A stretch of 64,000 bases of DNA from NCBI GenBank assembly GCA_917880885.1, contig OU862910.1, positions 13,528,710 through 13,592,709 of the forward strand. Direction: 5' to 3'. Positions 32,263 to 42,364 of this stretch are shown piece by piece; the first letter of the stretch is position 1, and each line of letters opens with the position of its first letter. The notes beneath the pieces were generated by a model. That model worked only from the letters and a program-made list of their open reading frames with translations. It was not told where the DNA came from and did not search any database. Origin of the DNA: Limnephilus marmoratus. Taxonomy: Eukaryota > Arthropoda > Insecta > Trichoptera > Limnephilidae. The translations under genes and the position numbers were made by a program.

Positions 32263-33450
32263 AAATTTAAAAAAATCTGCGCATCTCAATATAGGTGCAT
32301 CTATGTACGTTTTCGATATGGAAAAAGAGAACTGTTAACCATATAAACAGGGGTATCAAAATATCATTAACCAACCATTTCCTTAAAATACTTCTTTCGT
32401 GTAAATAAAAATAAAATAGTACAAGTAAACACCAAAGCAAACAAAAGTAGGATGGAAAATTGAATCCCACAAGTTGTAGGTATTTTATAATGGATTTTCA
32501 TAGAAATTGCCTTCCAGAATCTTAAACAAGTAATATTTCCGCTAAAACTGTGTAATCTCACTCCCAAGACACGTAAATAGAGTAAAGAACTGGTCGTGAG
32601 TCTCTGTGCAGCTGCTTGCCGTAAAATAACAGCTTTTCTTATACTTCCAAGTAAACGTGTTCTCTTTCCTGTTTCCTTACTATTTGTACTGCTGTACTAC
32701 CAGTGGAGGTAGGGGGAGGTACTGCTATTGCACGGTTTGTCCTAATTCTCTGTCTATTAAACTAGAAGCGGCGAAGAGTTCATCCCAAATGTCTGACGAG
32801 ATACTCGTACTTGTCTTTTATAGAGATCTTTATTTCACTGGAACGTGTTGGGAAATTTCGTTAAATGAATAATTTGGACACAATAAGCGAGGGAAAAATG
32901 AAACTGAACTAAATAAAGTAACAAATTCATTAAAGTTTCTTGTGTAAAAGAGGATTCTACGTAAGATAAATTTAAACTGAAATTATTTTGACCTAGAATC
33001 TCCTTGTAGCTTATCTCAAAATTCAACTAATACCTCACCATCACACCATTACCTAATCTTACGGGTTTTCTGTGGGGATAAAACGACCCGTTCCTAAGTA
33101 AATAGACACATGCTTGCATAACAGGCTTAAATTCACTTTCGTTTTTCCTTTGCTTTCATAGAGCATATTTCAAATTTTAACATTAAAATTGTATACTTGC
33201 TTTTTTGCTAGTAGTAGCATGCGTGAGCAAGACAAAATAATTTGTCTCGGTGACTTTTTGCTAGGACGGACGTGAAGACGAGTACATATGCGCACATTCT
33301 GAAGCTATATCTTTTTTAAATTGTATTTTTTTAAATTATATATACTATACTTCAACTAGACTGACCCCCCCCCCCCTATCCTACGTCCTCCCTGTATCCA
33401 CTCAAAAAACTGTTTATGTAATCTTTCATTTTTTTAATCATTTCACACTT
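32263..33450. other. No gene seen; poly-C at 33366
   Basis: AT-rich sequence with a run of about 12 C at 33366-33377. Confidence 0.5.
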
Positions 33451-33456
33451 ATCGTA

Positions 33457-33872
33457 TCCTACTAGTTTTATAAATGCGAAAGTTTGTATGGATGTATGTT
33501 TGTTACTCTTTCACGCTAAAACTACCACATGGATTTTAATGAAACTTTACAGTAATATAGCTCGTACATCAGAATAACATATAGGCTATAGCTTAGAGCT
33601 CTGGCATTATGAAGTTTGTATTAAAAAAATTACAATTGGTCGAGGGTGAGGATGGAGGGGGGGGAGGGGGTGGGGGACAGGGCGGGGGGATAAAGGGGCG
33701 GGGAGGAGGCGGGGAGGGTGGGAGAGCAGGGGAGTGAGGCGGAGAGGGGTCTGGGGAGGGGAGGAGGGGGAGGGGAGTAGAGTAGAAAGAGAGGGGGTAT
33801 AGGGAAGGTGGAGGAGGCGCTGTAGGAACCCCCCTAATATACTATGCAAGCGAAGCCGGGAGTAAAAGCTAG
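33457..33872 (+). mobile_element. Helitron-like element E4, complete termini
   Basis: It starts TCCTACTAGTTTTATAAATG (preceded by A33456) and ends AAAAGCTAG (followed by T33873), again A|TC...CTAG|T. The 5' segment with TATGGATGTATGTTTGTTAC, TTTCACGC and AATGAAACTTTACA is the widespread insect Helitron 5' end best known from Lepidoptera (Lep1-type). The middle is a G-rich tract (33650-33830). Non-autonomous. Confidence 0.8.
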
Positions 33873-33879
33873 TGTATAA

Positions 33880-34985
33880 TAAGTGGAAACCTGTAGATGG
33901 TATAATTAATGTGACCAAGATTATTACCATTATACTTTATTGTTAAAGTAAGTTGTTGGTGTCCCGAATAAAATAAATAAAATTAAAGAGAAAATCAAAA
34001 TAATAACTCTATTTATTGTATGACCTGTATTTACAATGTTCATTTGTTTTGCAAAACTTATTTGATTAGAGAGAAAAAAAATCTTGTCAATATTCAGTAT
34101 TTTTTAGCGAAGTCCGAAGACTCAATCGTTTTGCACTTCTTCAGTCTCAAAATTTGTCTGTACGTTCCGTTTCCGCTTCAAGATTGCGGTCGTGTTGTCT
34201 AGTGTATTTTTATGACGTAGGAGTTCGCAGAGCGTGGATCCTTTTGCGACCTATTAAGTCGGACTATGGCACCTGAAGAAAGTTTTTAAAAAGTGTCATT
34301 GAGATAGTGACGTTTCTTTGATCGACTGTTCAGGCGATTCCTTATTTTATGAACTTCCCCCTTGACTGTCTACTGTTTTGTTACTCTCACCATTGAAGTA
34401 CATTCGTTGCTCGGTCTTTAAAACCTTTTGTTATTTTTTTTTATTTGACGGCTAAATATTTCAATAGATTTTCCTCACGAAAGTTTAAACAAAAGAACAA
34501 TGTTCTAACCATTTCATAGAGCAAAGTTTCAAGAGTGAGTAAAGCCATCTCGCCCTAACCATGTTTAAGTTGTGAAGTGAAACACCATTCGTGATAGTGA
34601 AGCCTTCCTCAAGTTGCGGACTGGAGCCTGAATTTAGTTACACGTTCTTTAGAGCAAGTCATGGCAAGTGAAGGCTTTTACTTGGCTAGACCAAGTATCG
34701 GAATATTGAGAATAGATCTGACTTCGGTTTATCCCGGCCAGAGTTTAACCTATCAAAGCCATTAATCCTCAAATATTTACTCCTCGTATCTCCATTGTAG
34801 GTATCTATAAATTTACTAAGAATTATGATTTCACGATGTGCTGCAATAATTAATGCACAAGGTTGTTGCAATACATGAATGAATAATTTGAAAACAAATT
34901 TATTATTTTAAAGGGGATCAAAATTAGTATTAAAAATACTGTATGAAAACTTAAAAACACTTGGCGAATAATTAAAACAGGTATT
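33880..34985. other. No gene seen
   Basis: AT-rich sequence without recognised elements. Confidence 0.5.
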
Positions 34986-35000
34986 TTTTTTTACATTAAC

Positions 35001-35067
35001 TCCACACAGGAGGCCCTGAGGAATATAATTTCCCTCAGGGCCTATGTCATCTGGGTTGCTGTGTGGA
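35001..35067 (-). other. LINE-F 3' nested hairpin
   Basis: The outer stem TCCACACAG / CTGTGTGGA is perfect. The inner stem GGCCCTGAGGAA / TTTCCCTCAGGGCC has about 12 pairs. The same structure is retained in SINE A tails. Confidence 0.85.
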
Positions 35068-35847
35068 GGGTTTTTTTTGAGTAGAGGAAGGAATGGACAT
35101 TGGTCTTGAAGAGACCCATTTGTAGGAAGGAGGAAATACAGAGGCCGGCAAATCATTCCACAGCCGAGCCGTTGAACTCAAGAACGAGTGATAGAAACGA
35201 TCCGTTTTCATGTGACTAATGTCAACCGTGTACAAATGTTGGGCACACGTTTAGCATGTTTCCCGACTATGCACCGGAGCCGAAGGAATCAATGACGCTA
35301 GTTCCTCGGAGCTCCATCTTTTATTGTAACACCGGTAGAACATGGATAGCATTCCCACCCGACGCCTGTGCTCTAAAGATTGCAATCCGTCTGTTAAGAT
35401 GGGAGAATCTATCAAACGGACCGCCCGTTTCTGCACAGAGTCGAGGGTATTTTTCAGGTATTTTGGAGCTCCAGACCGGAGGTGGCTGCCAAATTCAACC
35501 GTGAGGAGCACTTGTGATTTGTGCGGGGTTAGCAGTTGTGTACTATTAAAGTATCTGCGGGCCCTGTACAGTACGCCCAGTTTTTGGGAGGCTAACTTTA
35601 CTCTGGCTTTGATGGAGCCCTCATACCTGAGCTGGTCACTTAGGGTTACACCAAGCATATCAATGAAGGGCCTGTTATGAAGATTGCTTCCGTTGAAAGA
35701 GACTAGATTTTCATTTCGATCCCTTTTAGACGTAATCAGACAAGATTGGGTCTTTGAAACATTAAATTCAATGAGATTATTTTTACCCCGAGAGAAAACA
35801 CTCTCGAGGTAACCGATGGAAAAAAAAAGTTCGCAAAAGGTATGCAA
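35047..35847 (-). pseudogene. LINE-F ORF2 C-terminal region, frameshifted
   Basis: A 198-codon frame (35847-35251) reads FIDMLGVTLSDQLRYEGSIK (the 'LGV.L...L.....I' block), LGVLYRARRYFNSTQLL, then EFGSHLRSGAPKYLKNTLDS, VQKRAVRLID and GMLSMFYRCYNKRWSSEELA. These are typical of CR1/Kiri-like insect non-LTR elements (YRARqYF, EyCsHLWSGAP, VQrRAvRiv). The usual W in 'HLWSGAP' is R here. A frameshift near 35245 puts the last 62 codons (STARLWNDLPASVFPPSYK) in another frame. The N-terminal residues up to about 30 and the catalytic palm are missing. Clade placement is an inference from motif memory. Confidence 0.75.
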
Positions 35848-35850
35848 ATG

Positions 35851-36540
35851 AAATAAAAAGTTTAATACTTTAAATTAAAATTAACCTCTCAAAACTATAT
35901 GGTTTTGGTAATGCATTAAGTAGAGAAGTTAGCAAAAAAACATCTGTAGAAAGCCATAAATTTATAGAACCTAACTACTGAGATACCTTTTTTTTTTAAT
36001 GATAGTTGAACATTCACATACGAATATCCTTTGAAAAACTCTAACTTCCATTATTTTAAGCTAATTTTTCTCATGCAATGAAGGGGTCTAGGCTATCATA
36101 GCAATTAAATCCGTGAAATGACTCCTAGGTGAGAACCCGACACATTTATGCAAAACTGATAATTAAAATGTTTTTATAAGTAGGTAGATGTGAGTTTGTC
36201 TCATCGCGACTCCAAAATTTGTTTTTTTAAACCTTTTTTAAAGACTGCAACATTTCAGTGTTACGTATAACCTGACAATATTTAATCACCCACTTCCATA
36301 ATTAAAAGATGTTGATTATGCAATGATGGTGATTTATTGATTTTAACAGCTTTACACGTCGAAAATAATATAAGTTCATTAATACCGAGTGACGAAGGTA
36401 CTAAAGGTGAGAATAATAGTACTTAAGGTGAGAATAATTGGCGATGAATTTACATGACATCTGGGTGGGGAACTCGACGCATTTATGAACACAGCCACCG
36501 ACTGGTCAATCAATACCTTCACAGATAATGTAATGATAGT
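35851..36540. other. No gene seen
   Basis: AT-rich sequence upstream of the split LINE-G copy. Confidence 0.5.
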
Positions 36541-36901
36541 TCCAAGTGATAACAATTCTATCAATTCTAACCCTTTACAATGCCTTAATTAGAAGTAAAC
36601 TTGAATATGGAAGCACTATTTGGAATCCACATTACTGCAAGTATGAAAACATTGTAGAATCAGTTAAAAAAAATGCTAAGACTGTTATCTTTTAAATATC
36701 AATTACATGAACATCTTAGATCATACGACATGCGACTTGAATACTTCGAAATTAATACACTTAAAATCAGAAGGCAATTGACTGATCTAATTTTTATTTT
36801 TTTTTATTTTTTTTATTTATTTATTTTAGCATATAAAATATAATATACATTTATATAATGTAGTAATTTGCGTACATGTTCATTTTAAAATACGTTAATA
36901 C

Positions 36902-36944
36902 CACTCTTCCATGGAAGCATTAGCTTGTGTCTGGAAGAGTAGTG
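36902..36944 (-). other. LINE-H 3' UTR nested hairpin, copy 1
   Basis: The outer stem is ACTCTTCCA / TGGAAGAGT (9 perfect pairs). The inner stem is AAGC / GCTT. The same outer-inner layout as LINE-D, with a related GACACA versus GCACA word between the stems. Confidence 0.7.
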
Positions 36945-37075
36945 TACATTTTTAATGCTATATTTAAGTTCTTAAATTACAATGTGAATGTAAAAAACAA
37001 TAAGTTGTAAGTTCGGTGATATGTCAATAGTTGCTAAAAACAATACAAAATTTAACTTATTTGAAGAACAGGGTA

Positions 37076-37997
37076 TCACTTGGAAACTGAGTTATAAGTA
37101 GTTGTTCTTGAGATTAGATTAGTCGGAAACTTTTTTTTTTTAGTTTTTTTTTTTATATTATCTTTAAAATATTTTTTAACAGTGTTTATTAATTGGATTT
37201 TATCATTAATTTTTCTAATTTCATCCGGTAATCGGTTGAAAATAAGTCTTCCTTGATAAGTATAATAATTTTGTGCAAAGGAAGTGTTTAATTTTGGGCA
37301 TGAGAAAATATATTTATGTCTAGTACGGTTTTCAGTTATAAATTGATATTTTCCTTTTTCTTTTATAGTTTGAATCAATGCATTTCTATTGTATAGATCT
37401 TTGAAAGATGGTACTTGGAATTCCTTAAATAATTGATCCGTTGGGTAGTCAGAAGGTTTTTTCAATATGATTTTAATTATTAGCCTCTGCACAACTTCAA
37501 TTGGGGAAAGATTAGTTTTGTATGCGGATCCCCAGCTAACGATAGCATATTGTAAAGTTGATTGAACCAAAGCGTAATATATTAGATATAAGTTTTTTAC
37601 AGATAAAAAATTTCTGATTCTTAAAAATATATAAATCAATTTTCTAATTTTTTTTACAACTTGACAAATTTGTTCCTTCCATTTCAAATTTTTATCGATA
37701 ATGACTCCTAAATATTTGATTGTGTTTGTTGTTTTTAATATTGTGCAGTTTTGGATACAATAATTTTTACTATGTGTTTTGGAATTATCAAGGATGATGA
37801 TGTCAATGTTTTTAGGGGTATCATTTTTGTGTATTGCAAATGGAATTACAAATGTTTTATCACCATTTAGTGATAGTAAATTTACGTCGAAGAAATTCTT
37901 TAAAATATTTATGTCTTCGGTGGCTTTAAATGTTACTTTTTCCCAAGTTTTATCGCTAATTATTAATACCGTATCATCGGCATATGAAGTAATTTAC
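37076..37997 (-). CDS. LINE-H reverse transcriptase, from YADD to C terminus (partial)
   Basis: The frame is open from the 5' truncation point. It begins SYADDTVLIISDKTWEKV, keeping the two catalytic Asp residues (codons at about 37990-37980), followed by NLLSLNGDKT, TIKYLGVIIDKNLKWKEQI, LIYYALVQSTLQYAIVSWGS, SPIEVVQRLIIKIILKKPSD and a C-terminal YTYQGRLIFNRLPDEIRKIN, then a Lys-rich end. About 307 codons without a stop suggests a young insertion. The finger and early palm domains are absent, so it is not an active enzyme. It is closest here to the 43831-44290 copy. The start is set by truncation, not by an ATG. Confidence 0.8.
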
Positions 37998-38580
37998 ATA
38001 AAATAATGTAATATGTTTACATAAAATAATTCACGGCCATCTTGATACTTCATTTTGTCTTAGCAACATTGATATAAATGTTCCCAATTCCCATTGCTTA
38101 AGACGCCATAATATGTTTCACATGAATACATTTAAAAACAATATCGCCTATTTTAGCCCTCTGACCCAAATGTGTCGACTGCATAATAAGATAGAGTGTG
38201 CTGAAGTAGATATTTTTGCGAAAATTTATATGGATTCAAAAAAAAATGCTCTGCGATTGCTGAAAAATATGTGCTAAATTATTATATATCATTTTTGTTT
38301 TTAATTATGTCTCTTATCTTGCCTCCCTTTAATTGTTATTTGAGTAAACTTTGATTTTTTTAAAATTCTATAAGTATGTCCAACTGTTTTTTTGTTTTAT
38401 TTTATCTAATTTTTATTTTAACTGTTCCAAAATTAATTGTTATATTATTTGGTTAATTTATTGCATATAAATTTTTACTTTATCTTATTTTTACAATTAA
38501 CTGAGTTTTTATAACTAGGTTATTCTCACATGTGTGTGAACAACCCGTGAAAACGCAGTATAAATAAATAAATAACAAGT

Positions 38581-39458
38581 GTGGTATCAATAAAATAAAT
38601 CGATTAATGTACGAGTCGATGGTCACGATTATTATTATTGAGCTGCTGACAGAAAATTATTGTAAAAGAAAAGATTCATTGTATTACGTAACACGCTTTT
38701 CTTAATACATTTTCTTTGTATTCATCCCCAAGTGAGAATGACGGTGGGCTGTGCTAAAGGTAACTAACTTATAATGGCCAATAGTTCCACCTTACTAAGT
38801 AATTCTGCACAGCACTCTAGAACTCTAGATAACAATGACGAAATACTTGCAGGGATCCTTTGTTGGCGGTACAATGACCTCCTTATGACCGGAACTAGGC
38901 TGAGTTCTTAATGCCTCCAATTCGCCTGCAAGTCCCGCTAAAGGCGCCTTAGTTCAATTATTATCCCGGGGGTCTACAGATTCGATGGGGTATTATCGAA
39001 TTATAATATCGCCTCTTTCATAAAAACGAGTCAAGCGAGAAAATTATCCATTTGTATGTTCATCGTCTCTGCGCAGTAATGTACGAGATTCCCTATTTGC
39101 TCTCTCTGGCGAACGATAGATAGGTACCTATTTTTGTGATTTCATTATTTTTCTATACATATTTATATACAGCCTTCTTTTGATTGCTCGGGATAACTAA
39201 GAATACTGACGTAATCTCCCACAATATCATAAATAGGCCCGATTTATTCTCATTAATTCCAACGCACGTTCGAGTGATTCCATTTCTTCCCATGTCAAAA
39301 GATTTGACTTTTTTTAGGTGTTTGTGCAAGCGACAAAATATTAGATCAAAGATGTGTTTTCACAATATGTGGAAATAAAATTACTTGTTCGTTTTTTTTT
39401 TCAAAAATTAATTAAATAAAAATAAAACATTATTATTGAAAAAAAAAAAAAAAAATAT
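38581..39458. other. No gene seen; GC-richer patch 38840-38990
   Basis: The patch contains balanced-composition, non-repetitive sequence that could be a regulatory or conserved non-coding block. No motif is assigned. Confidence 0.4.
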
Positions 39459-39459
39459 A

Positions 39460-40003
39460 TTTCGTTAGCTATGCATACTTCCTCAGGGTTTACTTAAAAC
39501 CAATTATTAATTATAAATGATAGACTTGCTGGTGTCACTGAACAGATGGGAGTGGGAAGGGATGGTAATCGGGCATAATTTACAAAGGGAAGAAGTTTAA
39601 TAATGGATCTCAAAAAAATATTTTTTGATTATTTAAAATATTTAAATTCGTATTTAGCTCTTTCTGATTGCTGAGATTTCCAATTTATCCATATGAGCTC
39701 CATTAAAATTACAATGTAGTTCCAATTGCTAGTGTAGTACTCAATTCCACTATTAAAGTCAAAATTGTGACTCGTCTCCAACAAATGAATGGCAAATCCG
39801 AGAAACTATTATTGTTTAAACATCTCATATGTTCCTTTGTCCTTATTTCAAAGTTTCTCGAAGTTTTACCTATTTAAAACAAACCACAATCATTACACTT
39901 CAACTTATAGATTCCAGATTCTTTGGAGGTCTATGTCTATTATTTATAATCAGTTTTAAGTAAACCCTGAGGAAATGATCATGGCTCACGAAACATGTCG
40001 GGT
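39460..40003 (-). mobile_element. Penelope-like element remnant with inverted hammerhead-bearing ends
   Basis: Sense is minus. A degenerate GIY-YIG endonuclease (39930-39620) is flanked by inverted repeats of about 85 bp. Downstream in sense (39486-39460) is CTGAGGA...GAAA. Upstream, antisense (39967-39999 on plus), are CTGAGGA, then GAAAC, then CATGTC. The inner parts of the repeat (GTCTATTATTTATAAT, TTTTAAGTAAACCCTGAGG) also match. Hammerhead-ribozyme cores (CUGANGA...GAAA) in terminal repeats are an established property of Penelope-like elements. Confidence 0.75.
39620..39935 (-). pseudogene. GIY-YIG endonuclease remnant (Penelope-like)
   Basis: On the minus strand it reads SGIYKLKCNDCGLF, stop, IGKTSRNFEIRTKEHMRCLN and NNSFSD before decaying. 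The GIY and (Y)IG signature, the following R...EH block and the spacing match the intact version at 44391-44738 (SGIYKLKYNDCPSFYIGKTT). The Y of YIG is replaced by a stop, and the frame is lost downstream. In Penelope-like elements this domain follows the reverse transcriptase and nicks the target DNA; no RT remains here. Confidence 0.8.
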
Positions 40004-40256
40004 AAATAAATACATAAACAATAAACGTTGATAAAACAAAGCAATCTATTAATTTTGAATTAAAATGGTGCCAAAAAATAAGTTTGCTGTGTTTGAAGAA
40101 GAAAACATTTATTTTCCCTCGATTATTCCAGAATGTTAAAGAAAATTTTACTATAAAAACATAGCTTTATTTTTTTATAAAACTTAAGAAGAACAGCTTG
40201 GATGCGATCCATTAAAAAACAACAGGTGCAATAAGGTAGTATTTTATATATATATA
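40004..40256. other. No gene seen
   Basis: AT-rich spacer. Confidence 0.5.
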
Positions 40257-40257
40257 T

Positions 40258-40283
40258 AAGTAATATGTCTAAAAAAGCACCTA

Positions 40284-40339
<56 letters not shown>

Positions 40340-40365
40340 TAGGTGCTTTTTTAGACATATTACTT
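40258..40365. repeat. Perfect palindrome with (AT)n centre
   Basis: 29-nt arms (AAGTAATATG, TCTAAAAAAGC, ACCTACGC) are perfectly inverted around about 25 AT dinucleotides, so the whole 108 bp can form one uninterrupted hairpin or cruciform. It is probably a small foldback element or the product of an AT-palindrome expansion. Confidence 0.85.
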
Positions 40366-40371
40366 TTTTTT

Positions 40372-40483
40372 GTGAGGACCGCAGTCAGAAAGACTGTTGT
40401 ATGGCTGAAGGTAGAAGAAGGAGAAGGAGATGAGCAGAAGGAAGGAGGAGAAGTACCTGGCTAATCAGATGTCACCAAACCGC
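40372..40483 (-). repeat. SINE family C, 3' fragment, copy C3
   Basis: GGACCGCAGTCAG, GTATGGCTGAAGG and GAAGTACCTGGCTAATCAGA match the 3' half of C2 (49830-49930). The tRNA-like head is absent; SINE A4 begins immediately to the right. Confidence 0.65.
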
Positions 40484-40712
40484 GTCGCCCCGGGAACCAT
40501 TTATTGGATAACTAACCTTCCTGCCATAGGTCACCCCAAGTGGTTCTATACGTTTTGTGACTTAATAGGAATTCCCAGTTACTTGGGCTGAGGTTTGTCT
40601 AGGAAGTCTTCCCGAACTTCCTCTCCTTCTTTTCCCTAAAAAGACCCTCCATACAATATCCCCAAAGATAACAGGCACTGGGGGATTTATTTTTCCCTCA
40701 GGGCTTCTATAA
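40484..40712 (+). repeat. SINE family A, copy A4
   Basis: Plus-strand sense: CGCCCCGGGAACCATTTATT, TCACCCCAAGTGGTTC, GGTTTGTCTAGG, then TTCCCTAAAAAGACCCTCCA and a truncated LINE-F-like tail (TTTTTCCCTCAGGGC). The first ~25 bp of the head are missing. Confidence 0.75.
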
Positions 40713-41100
40713 AACATAAAAGGTCAAAGCGTTCCACTCCAAACCAAACCATTGAACCACGGAAGCCGTCAGGTGACTACATCTTGTTGCCTTTTTAATA
40801 AATAAAAAAAAGTTAAACCCTCCAATGATTCATTTATATTAGGATTTATAAAACATTGGCTTTAAGCTTAGTAAGTTGTCTATACTAATTTTATATCGCT
40901 TTTCTTTTGTAGATAATAAGTTAATAGCCAAGTATCATTTTACAACTGATCAGCTTTTCTACCCCAGCGCTGCGAGCAAAAAGATTGCATCTAATGCTAC
41001 AATTTCAAGGTCGATTTCAAATAAGGTCTGCAAATTCATAATACAAAGGAAACGTCATTCATGTACTAGAATAATTCATTTCCAGTTGAGAATATATATA
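40713..41100. other. No gene seen
   Basis: AT-rich sequence. A 79-codon plus frame (40876-41115) is not recognisable. Confidence 0.45.
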
Positions 41101-41101
41101 G

Positions 41102-41346
41102 GGGGCATACATTAACTACGTGAGCTTTTTTTTCAATTGAGACACCTCCCCCAGCTTGGTGAGATTAAGTAGGACCCTCCCCTCACCCCTCACGTGAGAT
41201 TTATACCGCAGTTGTTAATTGTCTGCATTCTACATTGTCTCTACCATTTTTTTATCTTTTTCATAAACTCAGATCGTTTTTTTTCTAATCGAATATGTGT
41301 TTTCAACCCCCCTCCATTTTGAGCTCACGTGATTAATGTATGCCCC
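41102..41346. mobile_element. TIR element (MITE) M6, Harbinger-like
   Basis: GGGGCATACATTAACTACG then TGAGC on the left is mirrored by GCTCACGTGATTAATGTATG then CCCC on the right (24 bp, one or two differences). The flanks (ATA/TTA) fit a 3-bp AT duplication. The inner ACTACGTGAGC resembles M5's ACTACGTGACC. Non-coding. Confidence 0.75.
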
Positions 41347-41983
41347 TTAGATATTTTGACATATTATACTTTAGAATTGTAACATTGAATAGAAACACAA
41401 TCACTGGCTAAGAGGGTATAACCTTCTAACCCCATTGGTTCTTCAAGACTCATTTCAATATTTTATAACTACGCTCACTTATTCAACGTCCAAATCTACT
41501 TACAAACCATGAACTAAAAATTACATAAACTATATATATTTTATGTTTGTACGTAAAGCCAATTTCCTTGATGCAATTCTGAAACGGCTTTTGGCGCAAA
41601 ACGTGTCGGATACAATTCAATTCTTCCGTTCTATTACTTATAGGAGCTGCGGACGTGTCCAAAACTCCTCTTGCGAGTAAAGCAAAGCAAGATGTCATCA
41701 CATGGACCGTGCCGAGATGAACAAACGCCTTATCTCTCCCTCTGTATGTGGACCCGGTAAATGACTATATGTACGGGGAAATATGTACACGTAATCGTAT
41801 TGGGTTAGTGCGACAAAGGATATTGGATAAATTATTGTATTGAAATGTCTGTTTTCAAATAATCAGTTACGTAACATTATTCGAATTTAACAAGACTTGA
41901 GGTAAATTAAAATTATGCGATGGTCAAGTTCCCTTTTATAAAAACCTTTTTTTATGAATGTATGAATGGTAGAAGACATCTTT
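41347..41983. other. No gene seen
   Basis: AT-rich sequence. A 72-codon minus frame (41483-41701) is not recognisable. Confidence 0.45.
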
Positions 41984-42126
41984 GAAGTGAAAACTTCTTT
42001 AGCACAGTTGTGATTTAAAATTCGATGAAATTAAAAATAGCAACACTAAAAAGAGATACTAGCTTCCCCACTCTTGTCTACTATATTTTTCTGAAGGTTT
42101 CACTTCTACCACGTGTGAATTGCATA
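41984..42126 (+). mobile_element. Family B element, shortest form, copy B3
   Basis: B left end (AACTTCTTTAGCAC, TTCGATGAAA) fused to B right end (CCCCACTCTTGTCTACTA, GAAGGTTTCACTTCTACC), about 140 bp. It lies head-to-tail against B4. Confidence 0.7.
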
Positions 42127-42347
42127 CTGAAAACTTCTTTATCACCGTTGTGATTTGAAACTCGATGAAACGAAAAAGCGACACGAAAAATAAACAAGCA
42201 CGTACATCTATAGGATTTAGCCTGCAAGAGAATGAGATATATAATCGGTCTCCTCTTTGTGCGGTGCTTCTCTTGTGCTCTCCATTCTTGTATATTTTAG
42301 TTTTCTGAATGTTTCACTTCTACTACATGTGAACTGCACACTTGTAT
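42127..42347 (+). mobile_element. Family B element, short form, copy B4
   Basis: AACTTCTTTATCACCG, CTCGATGAAACGAAAAAGCG and AGGATTTAGCCTGCAAGAG at the left; ATAATCGGTCTCCTCTTTGT and GTGAACTGCACAC at the right. The same deletion structure as B2, so the short form is a subfamily and not random decay. Confidence 0.75.
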
Positions 42348-42364
42348 TTTTTTATTCACGTTTA

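Larger units (their letters stand above)
34988..35850 (-). mobile_element. LINE-F copy 2, 5'-truncated
   Basis: Minus-strand element: ORF part (35847-35251 and, after a frameshift, 35235-35047), 3' nested hairpin 35067-35001, then AGTTAATGTA and an A-run at 34985-34991. It serves as reference for the tail shared with SINE family A. Confidence 0.85.
36788..38005 (-). mobile_element. LINE-H copy 1, nested in LINE-G
   Basis: Inserted antisense to LINE-G. A-rich tail at 36788-36826 (T-runs on the plus strand), 3' UTR with a nested hairpin at 36903-36940, coding part 37997-37076, and 5' truncation just upstream of the RT YADD motif. A ~15-bp AT-rich word (TTTACATAAAATAAT) is present twice at the right junction (37994-38035), not once on each side, so it is not a simple target duplication. 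Confidence 0.8.
36545..38580 (+). pseudogene. LINE-G copy split by a LINE-H insertion
   Basis: 36573-36787 reads LYNALIRSKLEYGSTIWNPHY and RQLTDLIF. The same protein resumes at about 38028 with LHKIIHGHLDTSFCLSNIDI and SHCLRRHNMFHMNTFKNNIA. The join TDLIF|L-KI-HG is what the family predicts ('FLYK..NG'). After the stop near 38277 the 3' UTR ends in a hairpin (GGTT, TTC, CACA / TGTG, GAA, AACC at about 38518-38546) and a (TAAA)n tail at 38561-38575. Frameshift at about 36675 and the insertion make it dead. Confidence 0.8.
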
